This document shows positions 13,044 through 24,642 of a stretch of DNA of 64,000 nt, in pieces; position 1 is the first letter of the stretch, and the number at the start of each line of letters is the position of its first letter. Under the pieces are notes generated by a model. That model searched no databases, was not told where the DNA came from, and saw nothing but the letters and a program-made list of their open reading frames with translations. The stretch comes from Hermodice carunculata (Eukaryota; Annelida; Polychaeta; Eunicida; Amphinomidae): the NCBI GenBank assembly GCA_964020975.1, contig OZ026624.1, positions 73,550,571 to 73,614,570 on the forward strand, in the 5' to 3' direction. The position numbers were made by a program, and so were the translations under genes.

Positions 13044-13358
13044 TTGGTGGCATTCGAAATTCTGATTGATTCAGTTAATATAGTCATTCCAACTGAAATT
13101 GGGCAACACGATCTGCATGATTATCCGAATCTGAGATCTTTTCTTTGTCAAGAGAAAAATTGGATGAATCTATGGGAATATGTGACAGTGAATATCATGG
13201 ATAGAGAGTTGGCAGCATTGCAATTAATCCCTGACAGAAGATCCCAATTATTTACAGAACCTAGGTCAGTGTTAAAGCATGTTCCTGATGTCACTGGGTT
13301 TTCAATCATTTCTAGAATATTCATACTACTCCCGAAAAGCCGGATGCTACATATCTGA
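13044..13358 (+). CDS. Unrecognised 104-codon open frame in unit 1 (repeated at 18492-18806 and 23936-24250)
   Basis: The frame encodes 104 residues with a protein-like composition, including YPNLRSFLCQEKNWMNLWEY and LFTEPRSVLKHVP. The same frame is also open upstream through NAPYENLVAGGLALVAFE. It is identical in all three units, but since the whole units are near-identical this is no evidence of selection. I recognise no domain. It may be an exon or a fossil fragment. Confidence 0.2.
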   Translation: MVAFEILIDSVNIVIPTEIGQHDLHDYPNLRSFLCQEKNWMNLWEYVTVNIMDRELAALQLIPDRRSQLFTEPRSVLKHVPDVTGFSIISRIFILLPKSRMLHI

Positions 13359-13478
13359 TCATTCATCATGCAAATCAATACGCTGCACGTAATTTGAACT
13401 TGCTTAAAAGGAGGATCACCAAATCCTCATTTCGGAGCTGGAAAATATACCATCATGCATACCACATAGAATGCCTTA

Positions 13479-13544
13479 TGATGATGATGATAATAATAAT
13501 AATTATAATAATAATAATTATACTTATGGTAATAATAATAATAA

Positions 13545-13599
<55 letters not shown>

Positions 13600-13656
13600 T
13601 ATTATTATTATTATTATTATTATTATCATTATTATTATTTATTATTATAATTATTA

Positions 13657-13708
<52 letters not shown>

Positions 13709-13721
13709 AACAACAAATATA

Positions 13722-13753
<32 letters not shown>

Positions 13754-13760
13754 AATAATA
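13479..13760. repeat. Mirrored GAT/AAT-ATT/GAT microsatellite, unit 1
   Basis: The order is ATG repeats, AAT repeats, an abrupt switch near 13599 to ATT repeats, then ACAACAACA and ATG repeats. The AAT and ATT arms are complementary on one strand, so the tract could fold into a long hairpin. The many long isoleucine, asparagine and tyrosine open frames here are products of the repeat and are not genes. Confidence 0.95.
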
Positions 13761-14940
13761 TCAATAACAATTAACAAATAAACAAAATCTGACTGGTTTG
13801 TGTTTCTCCTTCTCTGCCCTTCTTAAAATGAGTCTGCTTGATTGCATTATGTCTCCTGAATCATGAGTTTCTTTAAGTAAACGAAGTATATCCTGTTGGT
13901 TATTCCTAAAACACATTTTACAATTAGTCTCAATACATGTGGATACATAGGACATATCAAAACAGCTGTTTAATATGATTTTGTTTCAGTATGAGCCCTT
14001 TTAGGAATGGCATGTGCGTCTTATTTTTTCAACATCAAAGACAAGAAGAACCTTGGATGGAAATCGAATAATTCTACCTACATGACTTCAACTTCAATTA
14101 TATAAATTTCATTTACGTGTATATCATTGTGTCGTTCTTAGAGTGGCACAACTTAATTATTTGTGTTAGGATGTTTACATGGGCAAGCAAAGTTCGCAAA
14201 AAAAAATTCAACTAGCTTCCAAGAAAAAGCTTCGTAGTTGCGATGATGATTTTGACGGCAATATTACCAAATGATCAGTGTAAAACATACTAATTTGGTG
14301 TGTTTTTACACCATCTGCATTCTGCATTCAGCTCTGCACGCTCGGTACATTAGAAAACGGTAATGAGTTTGGAATATATAGAGCTAAATTATATATGACT
14401 ACTAATAAACGATCTGGACATGATGACGCTGAGCCGAATAAAAAATATAATAGTGCCAGGGTATTAATTTATTTCAGTCAAGATGATTTACACTTCCAGA
14501 TTATGAATCTAGGCCTTTAAAATTTAATTCACAAATTCCAGTAGGTTATCGAGTAAATGTAGCAGTGCCAGTAACAGACGTAAAATATCTTTAACCCTTT
14601 CCTCCTTGACTCCTAAACTGGTCAGTTGTCAGATGTTCTTGCTGCCATGTTTTGACTAATTTCAGCGATAATGAAAACAACCTAAAAGAGAAAAGTAGAT
14701 GAGACCTGTGGTGATAACATGTCCCAGGCCCCAGCTTTTTTAGGCATGGGTAAATAACTTAGCCCCCGACCCATGCCAAGGAAAGTTGTTGCTTCAGTCT
14801 TAATTGGTCGGGGGGGGGGATTAAATGCAAGTGTAGACATCATCATCTTCTATTCCACAAAATGTTTGAGAGAAACAAAAAAAAAAAAAACAAACCAAAA
14901 AAAAAAAAAAAAAAAAACCAAAAAAAAAAAAAAAAAAAAC

Positions 14941-15140
14941 TACAAGACGGATGGAACTATTAATTCTTTAAATGAAAGAATCTGTTGCAGCAAGATAGAG
15001 CTATCTGGTAACTGGAACAACCAAACCGATATTAAAAGTCAACAAAAGCCAGTCTTTACTACAACTGTGCTTCTGTACATTCTCGGCTCTTCCATTCGGC
15101 TTGAATAATGCACTATGTAAATTTCAAAATCGAGTCTTTG
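14941..15140 (+). mobile_element. Ty3/Gypsy-like reverse-transcriptase fossil, unit 1
   Basis: A short stretch of RT palm sequence. Pieces resembling the pre-YWQ region (SKIELSGNWN) and the motif FSALPFGLNNALCKFQNRVF are visible. The latter matches the LPFGLxNAPxxFQ block of Ty3/Gypsy-type RTs. Only a fragment remains, broken at several points, with no LTRs recognised. It sits next to a poly(A)-rich tract and was already present when the unit was duplicated. Confidence 0.6.
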
Positions 15141-16506
15141 TGTTTACTATATTAACACCAATCTAAGATGATGTTACCACATATATAGAAAGACATTTTG
15201 GCAAGGTAAATGTAAATTGAACCAAATATTAGGATTTGGTACAAAGCCATATTAATGCTACACTTTCAGATGTGGATCCCCTCCCCAACCCCCAAACTTG
15301 TCTTTGTGGTTCCTAAAGAGGGCATCTCCACAAATGTTAATATAAAGTAAATATTGGTCTCTCCCTAAAATGTAAGACGCGTAAGAAGATTAATTGGCGT
15401 AGGATCTAGCAAACGGAGGTTTATATCATTTGAAATAGTGAACACAGCTGTACCATGCATAAATTGATCACGAAGGGTGTCTGTTCAGCTGGTCAGAGGA
15501 AAGCCAAGCTGTCTTTGCACAACTCAGAGTACACATTCCAGGCGTCCCCTCCTGGCTTAACCAGATATTGCACTGCCTATAGTCTCGGACTTTGGTGGAA
15601 AAGCAAGACTATACCGTTCAGCTGCTGTGGTTACTCTCTGCTATAAAACCAAACAAGTGGACAGACACTTTGCTCCATTAAACAATATTCGATCACTTTG
15701 CCTTCCCAGGTGGAACAGACTGTTGTCAAGTAGTTATTTATGTTTAGCTTTCAAGAGCTGTTTTATAGGAAAGTATCTATGAGGAGATAAACCAAACATG
15801 GAAGAACCTAGACGAGTTACATATATACCCATTTACCTATTAGTGATATGAGATCCACACAATATAATACACATTGTCAGCCACGGACACCTGTGCTCAA
15901 TAATTCTTGCTTTCCCTGTACAATATGTATCTGGAAAAGATACCTTTAAATGTCGGGCAGGTAGAATACATTTCAAGATTTGCAAAAGTGTACAAATACA
16001 AATTTCATTTCTTTGAAGAAAAAAACCTGTGGCAGTTTTTGACTTTATGATGAGATCCACAGGATTTGGTGGAAATGGTGTTGAGATTCTTTTAGAGCAT
16101 CAATTAGGTTTAACGTAGCTCACCCTACTCTTTCGTCTTGGGTATCCTAATTGTCAAAACACTTCTAGTTTATCGGCTTATGCCACAAATCTGTTACTGT
16201 ATTTGTATTTAAATCTTTCTTGCTTGTTTTGAATAAATATGTGTTGTCTTATCCACTACCTTTTATACCTTCTATATGCCCATCTGTACCACAGGGGTAG
16301 TTCAAACGGTTTCCTCCACTGTCGCTTAATTGTTCTTCCCGGAAATATATTGAAAGCAAAGTCAAAATATCAAGTTCATCGGCTGAATCCAAGTTACTTT
16401 CCTCAGATAACACAACTCATTAAAGTGATGCCTGTTCCAAATTGTTAAAATTTAGCAAAATACGACATGTCAATTGATAACTCGGTTAACGATCCTCAAA
16501 TGTATG

Positions 16507-16512
16507 TATATA
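16507..16512 (+). promoter_or_regulatory. TATA-like sequence upstream of candidate gene, unit 1
   Basis: GTATATATTC lies about 100 bases before the candidate start codon at 16608, a plausible spacing for a TATA box and a short 5' leader. AT-rich DNA makes chance matches common. The same site recurs at 21951-21956 in unit 2. Confidence 0.2.
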
Positions 16513-16607
16513 TTCAGAAACCAAGTGCAAATTTTGTTGAGATATTGTGCCTTAAATTTGATCGTAAAATATCATGATAATTAGGAAAATATTCCATTAA
16601 CCACAAA

Positions 16608-17768
16608 ATGGTATTACACCTGCTGTTGTTATCAATATTCGTTCTCATTGTTGCCAACACAAGTCAACTTAGGACCACTGAACACCAGCGAGCTTGCACT
16701 CTACCCAAGGAGAACATGTGTGCGTGGTTTCAATTTTCAGATTAAATGTTCGCTGAACCACCCCAAAGTACTCACATACTAAAAATAGGTGTAGTTATGT
16801 TTTAATTTTAACATCCCGCTAATAAAATATATGTCATAAAAGAAAGGAGGGGGAGGGGGGAGTATAAGAAAAGCACGCCTGCGAGGAGGTGTCTTCAACA
16901 CGGGCCGATGACATATGTTAACCTGTCGTATTCTGACTGGGACAGTTAATTTCATAGCAACTAAGTTGTTAAAATGAAGAGAAGTTGATAATCATCGATT
17001 GATTTCTAAATGATTGATCCAAAGCATTTTAATGTAAATGGCCATCGACTGCCTCAGCATGATGTCAAGTTTCATAACTCAATATTACTCCCGAAATGAA
17101 CACTTAATATTGCCATTGGGATATTTAGACTCATGACACAATACTCTTTCATCACCACATAACCGTTGGCTAAACCAGAATTAAAGGCACTGTCCACATT
17201 CAGATTTTGTCTGGTCATGCCAACTGTAAATGCATTCCATCTCATTTTCAACGTTACTCATCTCTCAGGTGCTAACAGAACTATAGAAAGAAAGGCAGAT
17301 CAGCAAGACGGACAGGTAAAACCCAGATTATGTACCCGAGAACAAAAACTTACGGTTCGTGTGTTCCATCTACTCTTTCTGGTAATAACGTCAAATACAT
17401 CCTGATAGCATTATAGATATGAGAATGAGGACGTCAATTCGGAAACAATGAGTTTTGTACGCCAAAATGCTTCAAACTGATATCAAAAGGTGATGGGAGT
17501 GCAGTGTATTATTCGTTTACAAAATATTGTATATTTTATTCCTTTTTTATATTTTTTGTTTACTATCCTGTTATTTTGTCACTTTTTATCATCAAGCGTT
17601 TCCATGGTTATCAGGATTACATTAAAATGCCTTTTAATTTCGTAATTCTCGTTTCAGATTTACCTTTTGCTATCAAAGAAATGCCTGCAGGACGAGAACC
17701 ACGAATTCATGGAAAATGTACTGTTGGACAATGAATATGCCGTTTTCGAAAGTCATTCAATTGCATAA
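16608..17768 (+). CDS. Candidate small secreted protein gene, copy 1 (three exons)
   Basis: Inferred exons are 16608-16719, 17269-17315 and 17658-17768. The start lies in a good context (ACAAAATGG). Exon 1 encodes the signal peptide MVLHLLLLSIFVLIVANTS and then QLRTTEHQRACTLPKENM. Its donor is T|GTGCGT. The split codon completes with GT from exon 2, after a pyrimidine-rich acceptor ending CTCTCAG, to give Cys38. Exon 2 adds ANRTIERKADQQDGQ with an NRT glycosylation sequon and ends CAG|GTAAAA in phase 0. Exon 3 follows CGTTTCAG, encodes 36 residues ending VFESHSIA, then stop and AATAAA. The product would be 89 residues with cysteines 30, 38 and 62, presumably secreted. Without splicing, exon 1 reads on to a 45-residue signal-peptide ORF ending at 16745. 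I recognise no family. The exon joins are inferred from signals and phases only. Confidence 0.5.
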
Positions 17769-17773
17769 ATGTA

Positions 17774-17779
17774 AATAAA
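17774..17779 (+). promoter_or_regulatory. Polyadenylation signal AATAAA, copy 1
   Basis: AATAAA lies five bases after the stop codon of the inferred last exon, followed by a T-rich stretch (ATATTTTTC). This supports a terminal exon here with a very short 3' UTR. Confidence 0.5.
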
Positions 17780-18924
17780 AGTATTATATTTTTCAAACTA
17801 GAAGTTGAACATGTGTAGTGCGACTACAAATGCAAGGTGAGGCCTTTAAGCATAATTAGTTTCTACACACATCACAACATTGGAAATCTGCAAAATAAAA
17901 ATTATATTAACTTTATCTTTTTCAAATATCATTTAGAGGATGGTTTTACTTTCCAAATATAGATGAAGGTTTTTGACTCTTCAGAAATGTCCCTGAAAGA
18001 AAAATACCTCCATTATCATCTGTTGAATTTATCAACAAGCATATTTTATAGTCTGACCGAATTCTGTGGTCAGAAGTAATTGCCACTGATATATAAAAGC
18101 TCTACAGGGGGTTTAGTGGCAGATTATAATAAAGCTACAAAGGGCAATTTAAGTCGGTGGATGAATTTATAGTTATTTACCTGACTCCTGTCTCTTCGGA
18201 CGCTCTTTGGATGATCCTTTGCTTGTTATTAGTATTTAGTAAACAGCTACATGTGGCGACAATAGAAGGAGTTGACGTTTGTATGCTTTGCTTATTGGGC
18301 TTTATCTACAATATCACTCAAATCTGTAAACTATAAAAAAAATTAACAAAGAAAAAAAAGAAAGAAAGGAAAGCATTGAGGACGATATACTATGTGCAGC
18401 CAGTATTGACCAGCTTGAGGGGAAAGGTTAAATAGGTGAAAAACTCTTTTCCAATGCACCATATGAAAACCTGGTTGCTGGGGGACTTGCATTGGTGGCA
18501 TTCGAAATTCTGATTGATTCAGTTAATATAGTCATTCCAACTGAAATTGGGCAACACGATCTGCATGATTATCCGAATCTGAGATCTTTTCTTTGTCAAG
18601 AGAAAAATTGGATGAATCTATGGGAATATGTGACAGTGAATATCATGGATAGAGAGTTGGCAGCATTGCAATTAATCCCTGACAGAAGATCCCAATTATT
18701 TACAGAACCTAGGTCAGTGTTAAAGCATGTTCCTGATGTCACTGGGTTTTCAATCATTTCTAGAATATTCATACTACTCCCGAAAAGCCGGATGCTACAT
18801 ATCTGATCATTCATCATGCAAATCAATACGCTGCACGTAATTTGAACTTGCTTAAAAGGAGGATCACCAAATCCTCATTTCGGAGCTGGAAAATATACCA
18901 TCATGCATACCACATAGAATGCCT

Positions 18925-18992
18925 TATGATGATGATGATAATGATAATAATTATAATAATAATAATTATACTTATGGTAATAATAATAATAA

Positions 18993-19047
<55 letters not shown>

Positions 19048-19107
19048 TATTATTATTATTATTATTATTATTATCATTATTATTATTTATTATTATTATT
19101 ATTATTA

Positions 19108-19153
<46 letters not shown>

Positions 19154-19201
19154 AACAACAAATATAATGATGATGATGATGATGATGATGATGATAATAA
19201 T
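18925..19201. repeat. Mirrored GAT/AAT-ATT/GAT microsatellite, unit 2
   Basis: Same layout as in unit 1 but a few bases shorter. The second half of the ATT arm lacks one ATTATA interruption seen in unit 1. Confidence 0.95.
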
Positions 19202-20384
19202 ATCAATAACAATAAACAAATAAACAAAATCTGACTGGTTTGTGTTTCTCCTTCTCTGCCCTTCTTAAAATGAGTCTGCATGATTGCATTATGTCTCCTG
19301 AATCATGAGTTTCTTTAAGTAAACGAAGTATATCCTGTTGGTTATTCCTAAAACACATTTTACAATTAGTCTCAATACATGTGGATACATAGGACATATC
19401 AAAACAGCTGTTTAATATGATTTTGTTTCAGTATGAGCCCTTTTAGGAATGGCATGTGCGTCTTATTTTTTCAACATCAAAGACAAGAAGAACCTTGGAT
19501 GGAAATCGAATAATTCTACCTACATGACTTCAACTTCAATTATATAAATTTCATTTACGTGTATATCATTGTGTCGTTCTTAGAGTGGCACAACTTAATT
19601 ATTTGTGTTAGGATGTTTACATGGGCAAGCAAAGTTCGCAAAAAAAAATTCAACTAGCTTCCAAGAAAAAGCTTCGTAGTTGCGATGATGATTTTGACGG
19701 CAATATTACCAAATGATCAGTGTAAAACATACTAATTTGGTGTGTTTTTACACCATCTGCATTCTGCATTCAGCTCTGCACGCTCGGTACATTAGAAAAC
19801 GGTAATGAGTTTGGAATATATAGAGCTAAATTATATATGACTACTAATAAACGATCTGGACATGATGACGCTGAGCCGAATAAAAAATATAATAGTGCCA
19901 GGGTATTAATTTATTTCAGTCAAGATGATTTACACTTCCAGATTATGAATCTAGGCCTTTAAAATTTAATTCACAAATTCCAGTAGGTTATCGAGTAAAT
20001 GTAGCAGTGCCAGTAACAGACGTAAAATATCTTTAACCCTATCCTCCTTGACTCCTAAACTGGTCAGTTGTCAGATGTTCTTGCTGCCATGTTTTGACTA
20101 ATTTCAGCGATAATGAAAACAACCTAAAAGAGAAAAGTAGATGAGACCTGTGGTGATAACATGTCCCAGGCCCCAGCTTTTTTAGGCATGGGTAAATAAC
20201 TTAGCCCCCGACCCATGCCAAGGAAAGTTGTTGCTTCAGTCTTAATTGGTCGGGGGGGGGGGGATTAAATGCAAGTGTAGACATCATCATCTTCTATTCC
20301 ACAAAATGTTTGAGAGAAACAAAAAAAAAAAAAACAAACCAAAAAAAAAAAAAAAAAAAAACCAAAAAAAAAAAAAAAAAAAAC

Positions 20385-20584
20385 TACAAGACGGATGGAA
20401 CTATTAATTCTTTAAATGAAAGAATCTGTTGCAGCAAGATAGAGCTATCTGGTAACTGGAACAACCAAACCGATATTAAAAGTCAACAAAAGCCAGTCTT
20501 TACTACAACTGTGCTTCTGTACATTCTCGGCTCTTCCATTCGGCTTGAATAATGCACTATGTAAATTTCAAAATCGAGTCTTTG
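20385..20584 (+). mobile_element. Ty3/Gypsy-like reverse-transcriptase fossil, unit 2
   Basis: Duplicate of the unit 1 fossil, carried along in the tandem duplication and not an independent insertion. Confidence 0.6.
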
Positions 20585-22051
20585 TGTTTACTATATTAAC
20601 ACCAATCTAAGATGATGTTACCACATATATAGAAAGACATTTTGGCAAGGTAAATGTAAATTGAACCAAATATTAGGATTTGGTACAAAGCCATATTAAT
20701 GCTACACTTTCAGATGTGGATCCCCTCCCCAACCCCCAAACTTGTCTTTGTGGTTCCTAAAGAGGGCATCTCCACAAATGTTAATATAAAGTAAATATTG
20801 GTCTCTCCCTAAAATGTAAGACGCGTAAGAAGATTAATTGGCGTAGGATCTAGCAAACGGAGGTTTATATCATTTGAAATAGTGAACACAGCTGTACCAT
20901 GCATAAATTGATCACGAAGGGTGTCTGTTCAGCTGGTCAGAGGAAAGCCAAGCTGTCTTTGCACAACTCAGAGTACACATTCCAGGCGTCCCCTCCTGGC
21001 TTAACCAGATATTGCACTGCCTATAGTCTCGGACTTTGGTGGAAAAGCAAGACTATACCGTTCAGCTGCTGTGGTTACTCTCTGCTATAAAACCAAACAA
21101 GTGGACAGACACTTTGCTCCATTAAACAATATTCGATCACTTTGCCTTCCCAGGTGGAACAGACTGTTGTCAAGTAGTTATTTATGTTTAGCTTTCAAGA
21201 GCTGTTTTATAGGAAAGTATCTATGAGGAGATAAACCAAACATGGAAGAACCTAGACGAGTTACATATATACCCATTTACCTATTAGTGATATGAGATCC
21301 ACACAATATAATACACATTGTCAGCCACGGACACCTGTGCTCAATAATTCTTGCTTTCCCTGTACAATATGTATCTGGAAAAGATACCTTTAAATGTCGG
21401 GCAGGTAGAATACATTTCAAGATTTGCAAAAGTGTACAAATACAAATTTCATTTCTTTGAAGAAAAAAACCTGTGGCAGTTTTTGACTTTATGATGAGAT
21501 CCACAGGATTTGGTGGAAATGGTGTTGAGATTCTTTTAGAGCATCAATTAGGTTTAACGTAGCTCACCCTACTCTTTCGTCTTGGGTATCCTAATTGTCA
21601 AAACACTTCTAGTTTATCGGCTTATGCCACAAATCTGTTACTGTATTTGTATTTAAATCTTTCTTGCTTGTTTTGAATAAATATGTGTTGTCTTATCCAC
21701 TACCTTTTATACCTTCTATATGCCCATCTGTACCACAGGGGTAGTTCAAACGGTTTCCTCCACTGTCGCTTAATTGTTCTTCCCGGAAATATATTGAAAG
21801 CAAAGTCAAAATATCAAGTTCATCGGCTGAATCCAAGTTACTTTCCTCAGATAACACAACTCATTAAAGTGATGCCTGTTCCAAATTGTTAAAATTTAGC
21901 AAAATACGACATGTCAATTGATAACTCGGTTAACGATCCTCAAATGTATGTATATATTCAGAAACCAAGTGCAAATTTTGTTGAGATATTGTGCCTTAAA
22001 TTTGATCGTAAAATATCATGATAATTAGGAAAATATTCCATTAACCACAAA

Positions 22052-23212
22052 ATGGTATTACACCTGCTGTTGTTATCAATATTCGTTCTCATTGTTGCCA
22101 ACACAAGTCAACTTAGGACCACTGAACACCAGCGAGCTTGCACTCTACCCAAGGAGAACATGTGTGCGTGGTTTCAATTTTCAGATTAAATGTTCGCTGA
22201 ACCACCCCAAAGTACTCACATACTAAAAATAGGTGTAGTTATGTTTTAATTTTAACATCCCGCTAATAAAATATATGTCATAAAAGAAAGGAGGGGGAGG
22301 GGGGAGTATAAGAAAAGCACGCCTGCGAGGAGGTGTCTTCAACACGGGCCGATGACATATGTTAACCTGTCGTATTCTGACTGGGACAGTTAATTTCATA
22401 GCAACTAAGTTGTTAAAATGAAGAGAAGTTGATAATCATCGATTGATTTCTAAATGATTGATCCAAAGCATTTTAATGTAAATGGCCATCGACTGCCTCA
22501 GCATGATGTCAAGTTTCATAACTCAATATTACTCCCGAAATGAACACTTAATATTGCCATTGGGATATTTAGACTCATGACACAATACTCTTTCATCACC
22601 ACATAACCGTTGGCTAAACCAGAATTAAAGGCACTGTCCACATTCAGATTTTGTCTGGTCATGCCAACTGTAAATGCATTCCATCTCATTTTCAACGTTA
22701 CTCATCTCTCAGGTGCTAACAGAACTATAGAAAGAAAGGCAGATCAGCAAGACGGACAGGTAAAACCCAGATTATGTACCCGAGAACAAAAACTTACGGT
22801 TCGTGTGTTCCATCTACTCTTTCTGGTAATAACGTCAAATACATCCTGATAGCATTATAGATATGAGAATGAGGACGTCAATTCGGAAACAATGAGTTTT
22901 GTACGCCAAAATGCTTCAAACTGATATCAAAAGGTGATGGGAGTGCAGTGTATTATTCGTTTACAAAATATTGTATATTTTATTCCTTTTTTATATTTTT
23001 TGTTTACTATCCTGTTATTTTGTCACTTTTTATCATCAAGCGTTTCCATGGTTATCAGGATTACATTAAAATGCCTTTTAATTTCGTAATTCTCGTTTCA
23101 GATTTACCTTTTGCTATCAAAGAAATGCCTGCAGGACGAGAACCACGAATTCATGGAAAATGTACTGTTGGACAATGAATATGCCGTTTTCGAAAGTCAT
23201 TCAATTGCATAA
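22052..23212 (+). CDS. Candidate small secreted protein gene, copy 2 (three exons)
   Basis: Inferred exons are 22052-22163, 22713-22759 and 23102-23212, each offset by 5444 bases from copy 1. I see no base change in the exons or at the four splice sites, so the predicted 89-residue product is the same as copy 1. An AATAAA follows at 23218-23223. Two intact identical copies in tandem would raise gene dosage if the gene is real and the array is not an assembly artefact. Confidence 0.5.
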
Positions 23213-23217
23213 ATGTA

Positions 23218-23223
23218 AATAAA
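23218..23223 (+). promoter_or_regulatory. Polyadenylation signal AATAAA, copy 2
   Basis: Same position relative to the stop codon as in copy 1. Confidence 0.5.
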
Positions 23224-24368
23224 AGTATTATATTTTTCAAACTAGAAGTTGAACATGTGTAGTGCGACTACAAATGCAAGGTGAGGCCTTTAAGCATAAT
23301 TAGTTTCTACACACATCACAACATTGGAAATCTGCAAAATAAAAATTATATTAACTTTATCTTTTTCAAATATCATTTAGAGGATGGTTTTACTTTCCAA
23401 ATATAGATGAAGGTTTTTGACTCTTCAGAAATGTCCCTGAAAGAAAAATACCTCCATTATCATCTGTTGAATTTATCAACAAGCATATTTTATAGTCTGA
23501 CCGAATTCTGTGGTCAGAAGTAATTGCCACTGATATATAAAAGCTCTACAGGGGGTTTAGTAGCAGATTATAATAAAGCTACAAAGGGCAATTTAAGTCG
23601 GTGGATGAATTTATAGTTATTTACCTGACTCCTGTCTCTTCGGACGCTCTTTGGATGATCCTTTGCTTGTTATTAGTATTTAGTAAACAGCTACATGTGG
23701 CGACAATAGAAGGAGTTGACGTTTGTATGCTTTGCTTATTGGGCTTTATCTACAATATCACTCAAATCTGTAAACTATAAAAAAAATTAACAAAGAAAAA
23801 AAAGAAAGAAAGGAAAGCATTGAGGACGATATACTATGTGCAGCCAGTATTGACCAGCTTGAGGGGAAAGGTTAAATAGGTGAAAAACTCTTTTCCAATG
23901 CACCATATGAAAACCTGGTTGCTGGGGGACTTGCATTGGTGGCATTCGAAATTCTGATTGATTCAGTTAATATAGTCATTCCAACTGAAATTGGGCAACA
24001 CGATCTGCATGATTATCCGAATCTGAGATCTTTTCTTTGTCAAGAGAAAAATTGGATGAATCTATGGGAATATGTGACAGTGAATATCATGGATAGAGAG
24101 TTGGCAGCATTGCAATTAATCCCTGACAGAAGATCCCAATTATTTACAGAACCTAGGTCAGTGTTAAAGCATGTTCCTGATGTCACTGGGTTTTCAATCA
24201 TTTCTAGAATATTCATACTACTCCCGAAAAGCCGGATGCTACATATCTGATCATTCATCATGCAAATCAATACGCTGCACGTAATTTGAACTTGCTTAAA
24301 AGGAGGATCACCAAATCCTCATTTCGGAGCTGGAAAATATACCATCATGCATACCACATAGAATGCCT

Positions 24369-24436
24369 TATGATGATGATGATAATGATAATAATTATAA
24401 TAATAATAATTATACTTATGGTAATAATAATAATAA

Positions 24437-24500
<64 letters not shown>

Positions 24501-24557
24501 TATTATTATTATTATTATTATTATTATCATTATTATTATTTATTATTATTATTATTA

Positions 24558-24597
<40 letters not shown>

Positions 24598-24642
24598 AAC
24601 AACAAATATAATGATGATGATGATGATGATGATGATAATAAT
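24369..24642. repeat. Mirrored GAT/AAT-ATT/GAT microsatellite, unit 3
   Basis: Same layout. The AAT arm is longer and the distal ATT arm shorter than in unit 2, as expected from repeat slippage after duplication. Confidence 0.95.

Larger units (their letters stand above)
12891..18338 (+). repeat. Tandem array unit 1 (5448 bp)
   Basis: First of three direct head-to-tail copies. It begins at AAAATTAACAAAGAAAAAAA and ends where the same string recurs at 18339. In order the unit contains an unrecognised 104-codon frame, a mirrored AAT/ATT microsatellite, a poly(A)-rich tract (about 14877-14939), a small Ty3/Gypsy-like RT fossil and a candidate three-exon gene for a small secreted protein. A few single-base differences from the other units are visible, for example near 13775 and 13825, where units 2 and 3 agree against unit 1. 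Confidence 0.97.
18339..23782 (+). repeat. Tandem array unit 2 (5444 bp)
   Basis: Second direct copy, carrying all parts of unit 1. It differs mainly in the length of the AAT/ATT tract, the G-run and the poly(A) tract, plus rare substitutions, such as one near 20041 not shared with units 1 or 3. The later part of the unit is offset from unit 1 by exactly 5444 bases. Confidence 0.97.

Noticed and set aside
13394-13777. Long open frames rich in isoleucine, asparagine or tyrosine on both strands (also in units 2 and 3)
   Set aside because: They are direct products of the AAT/ATT trinucleotide repeat.
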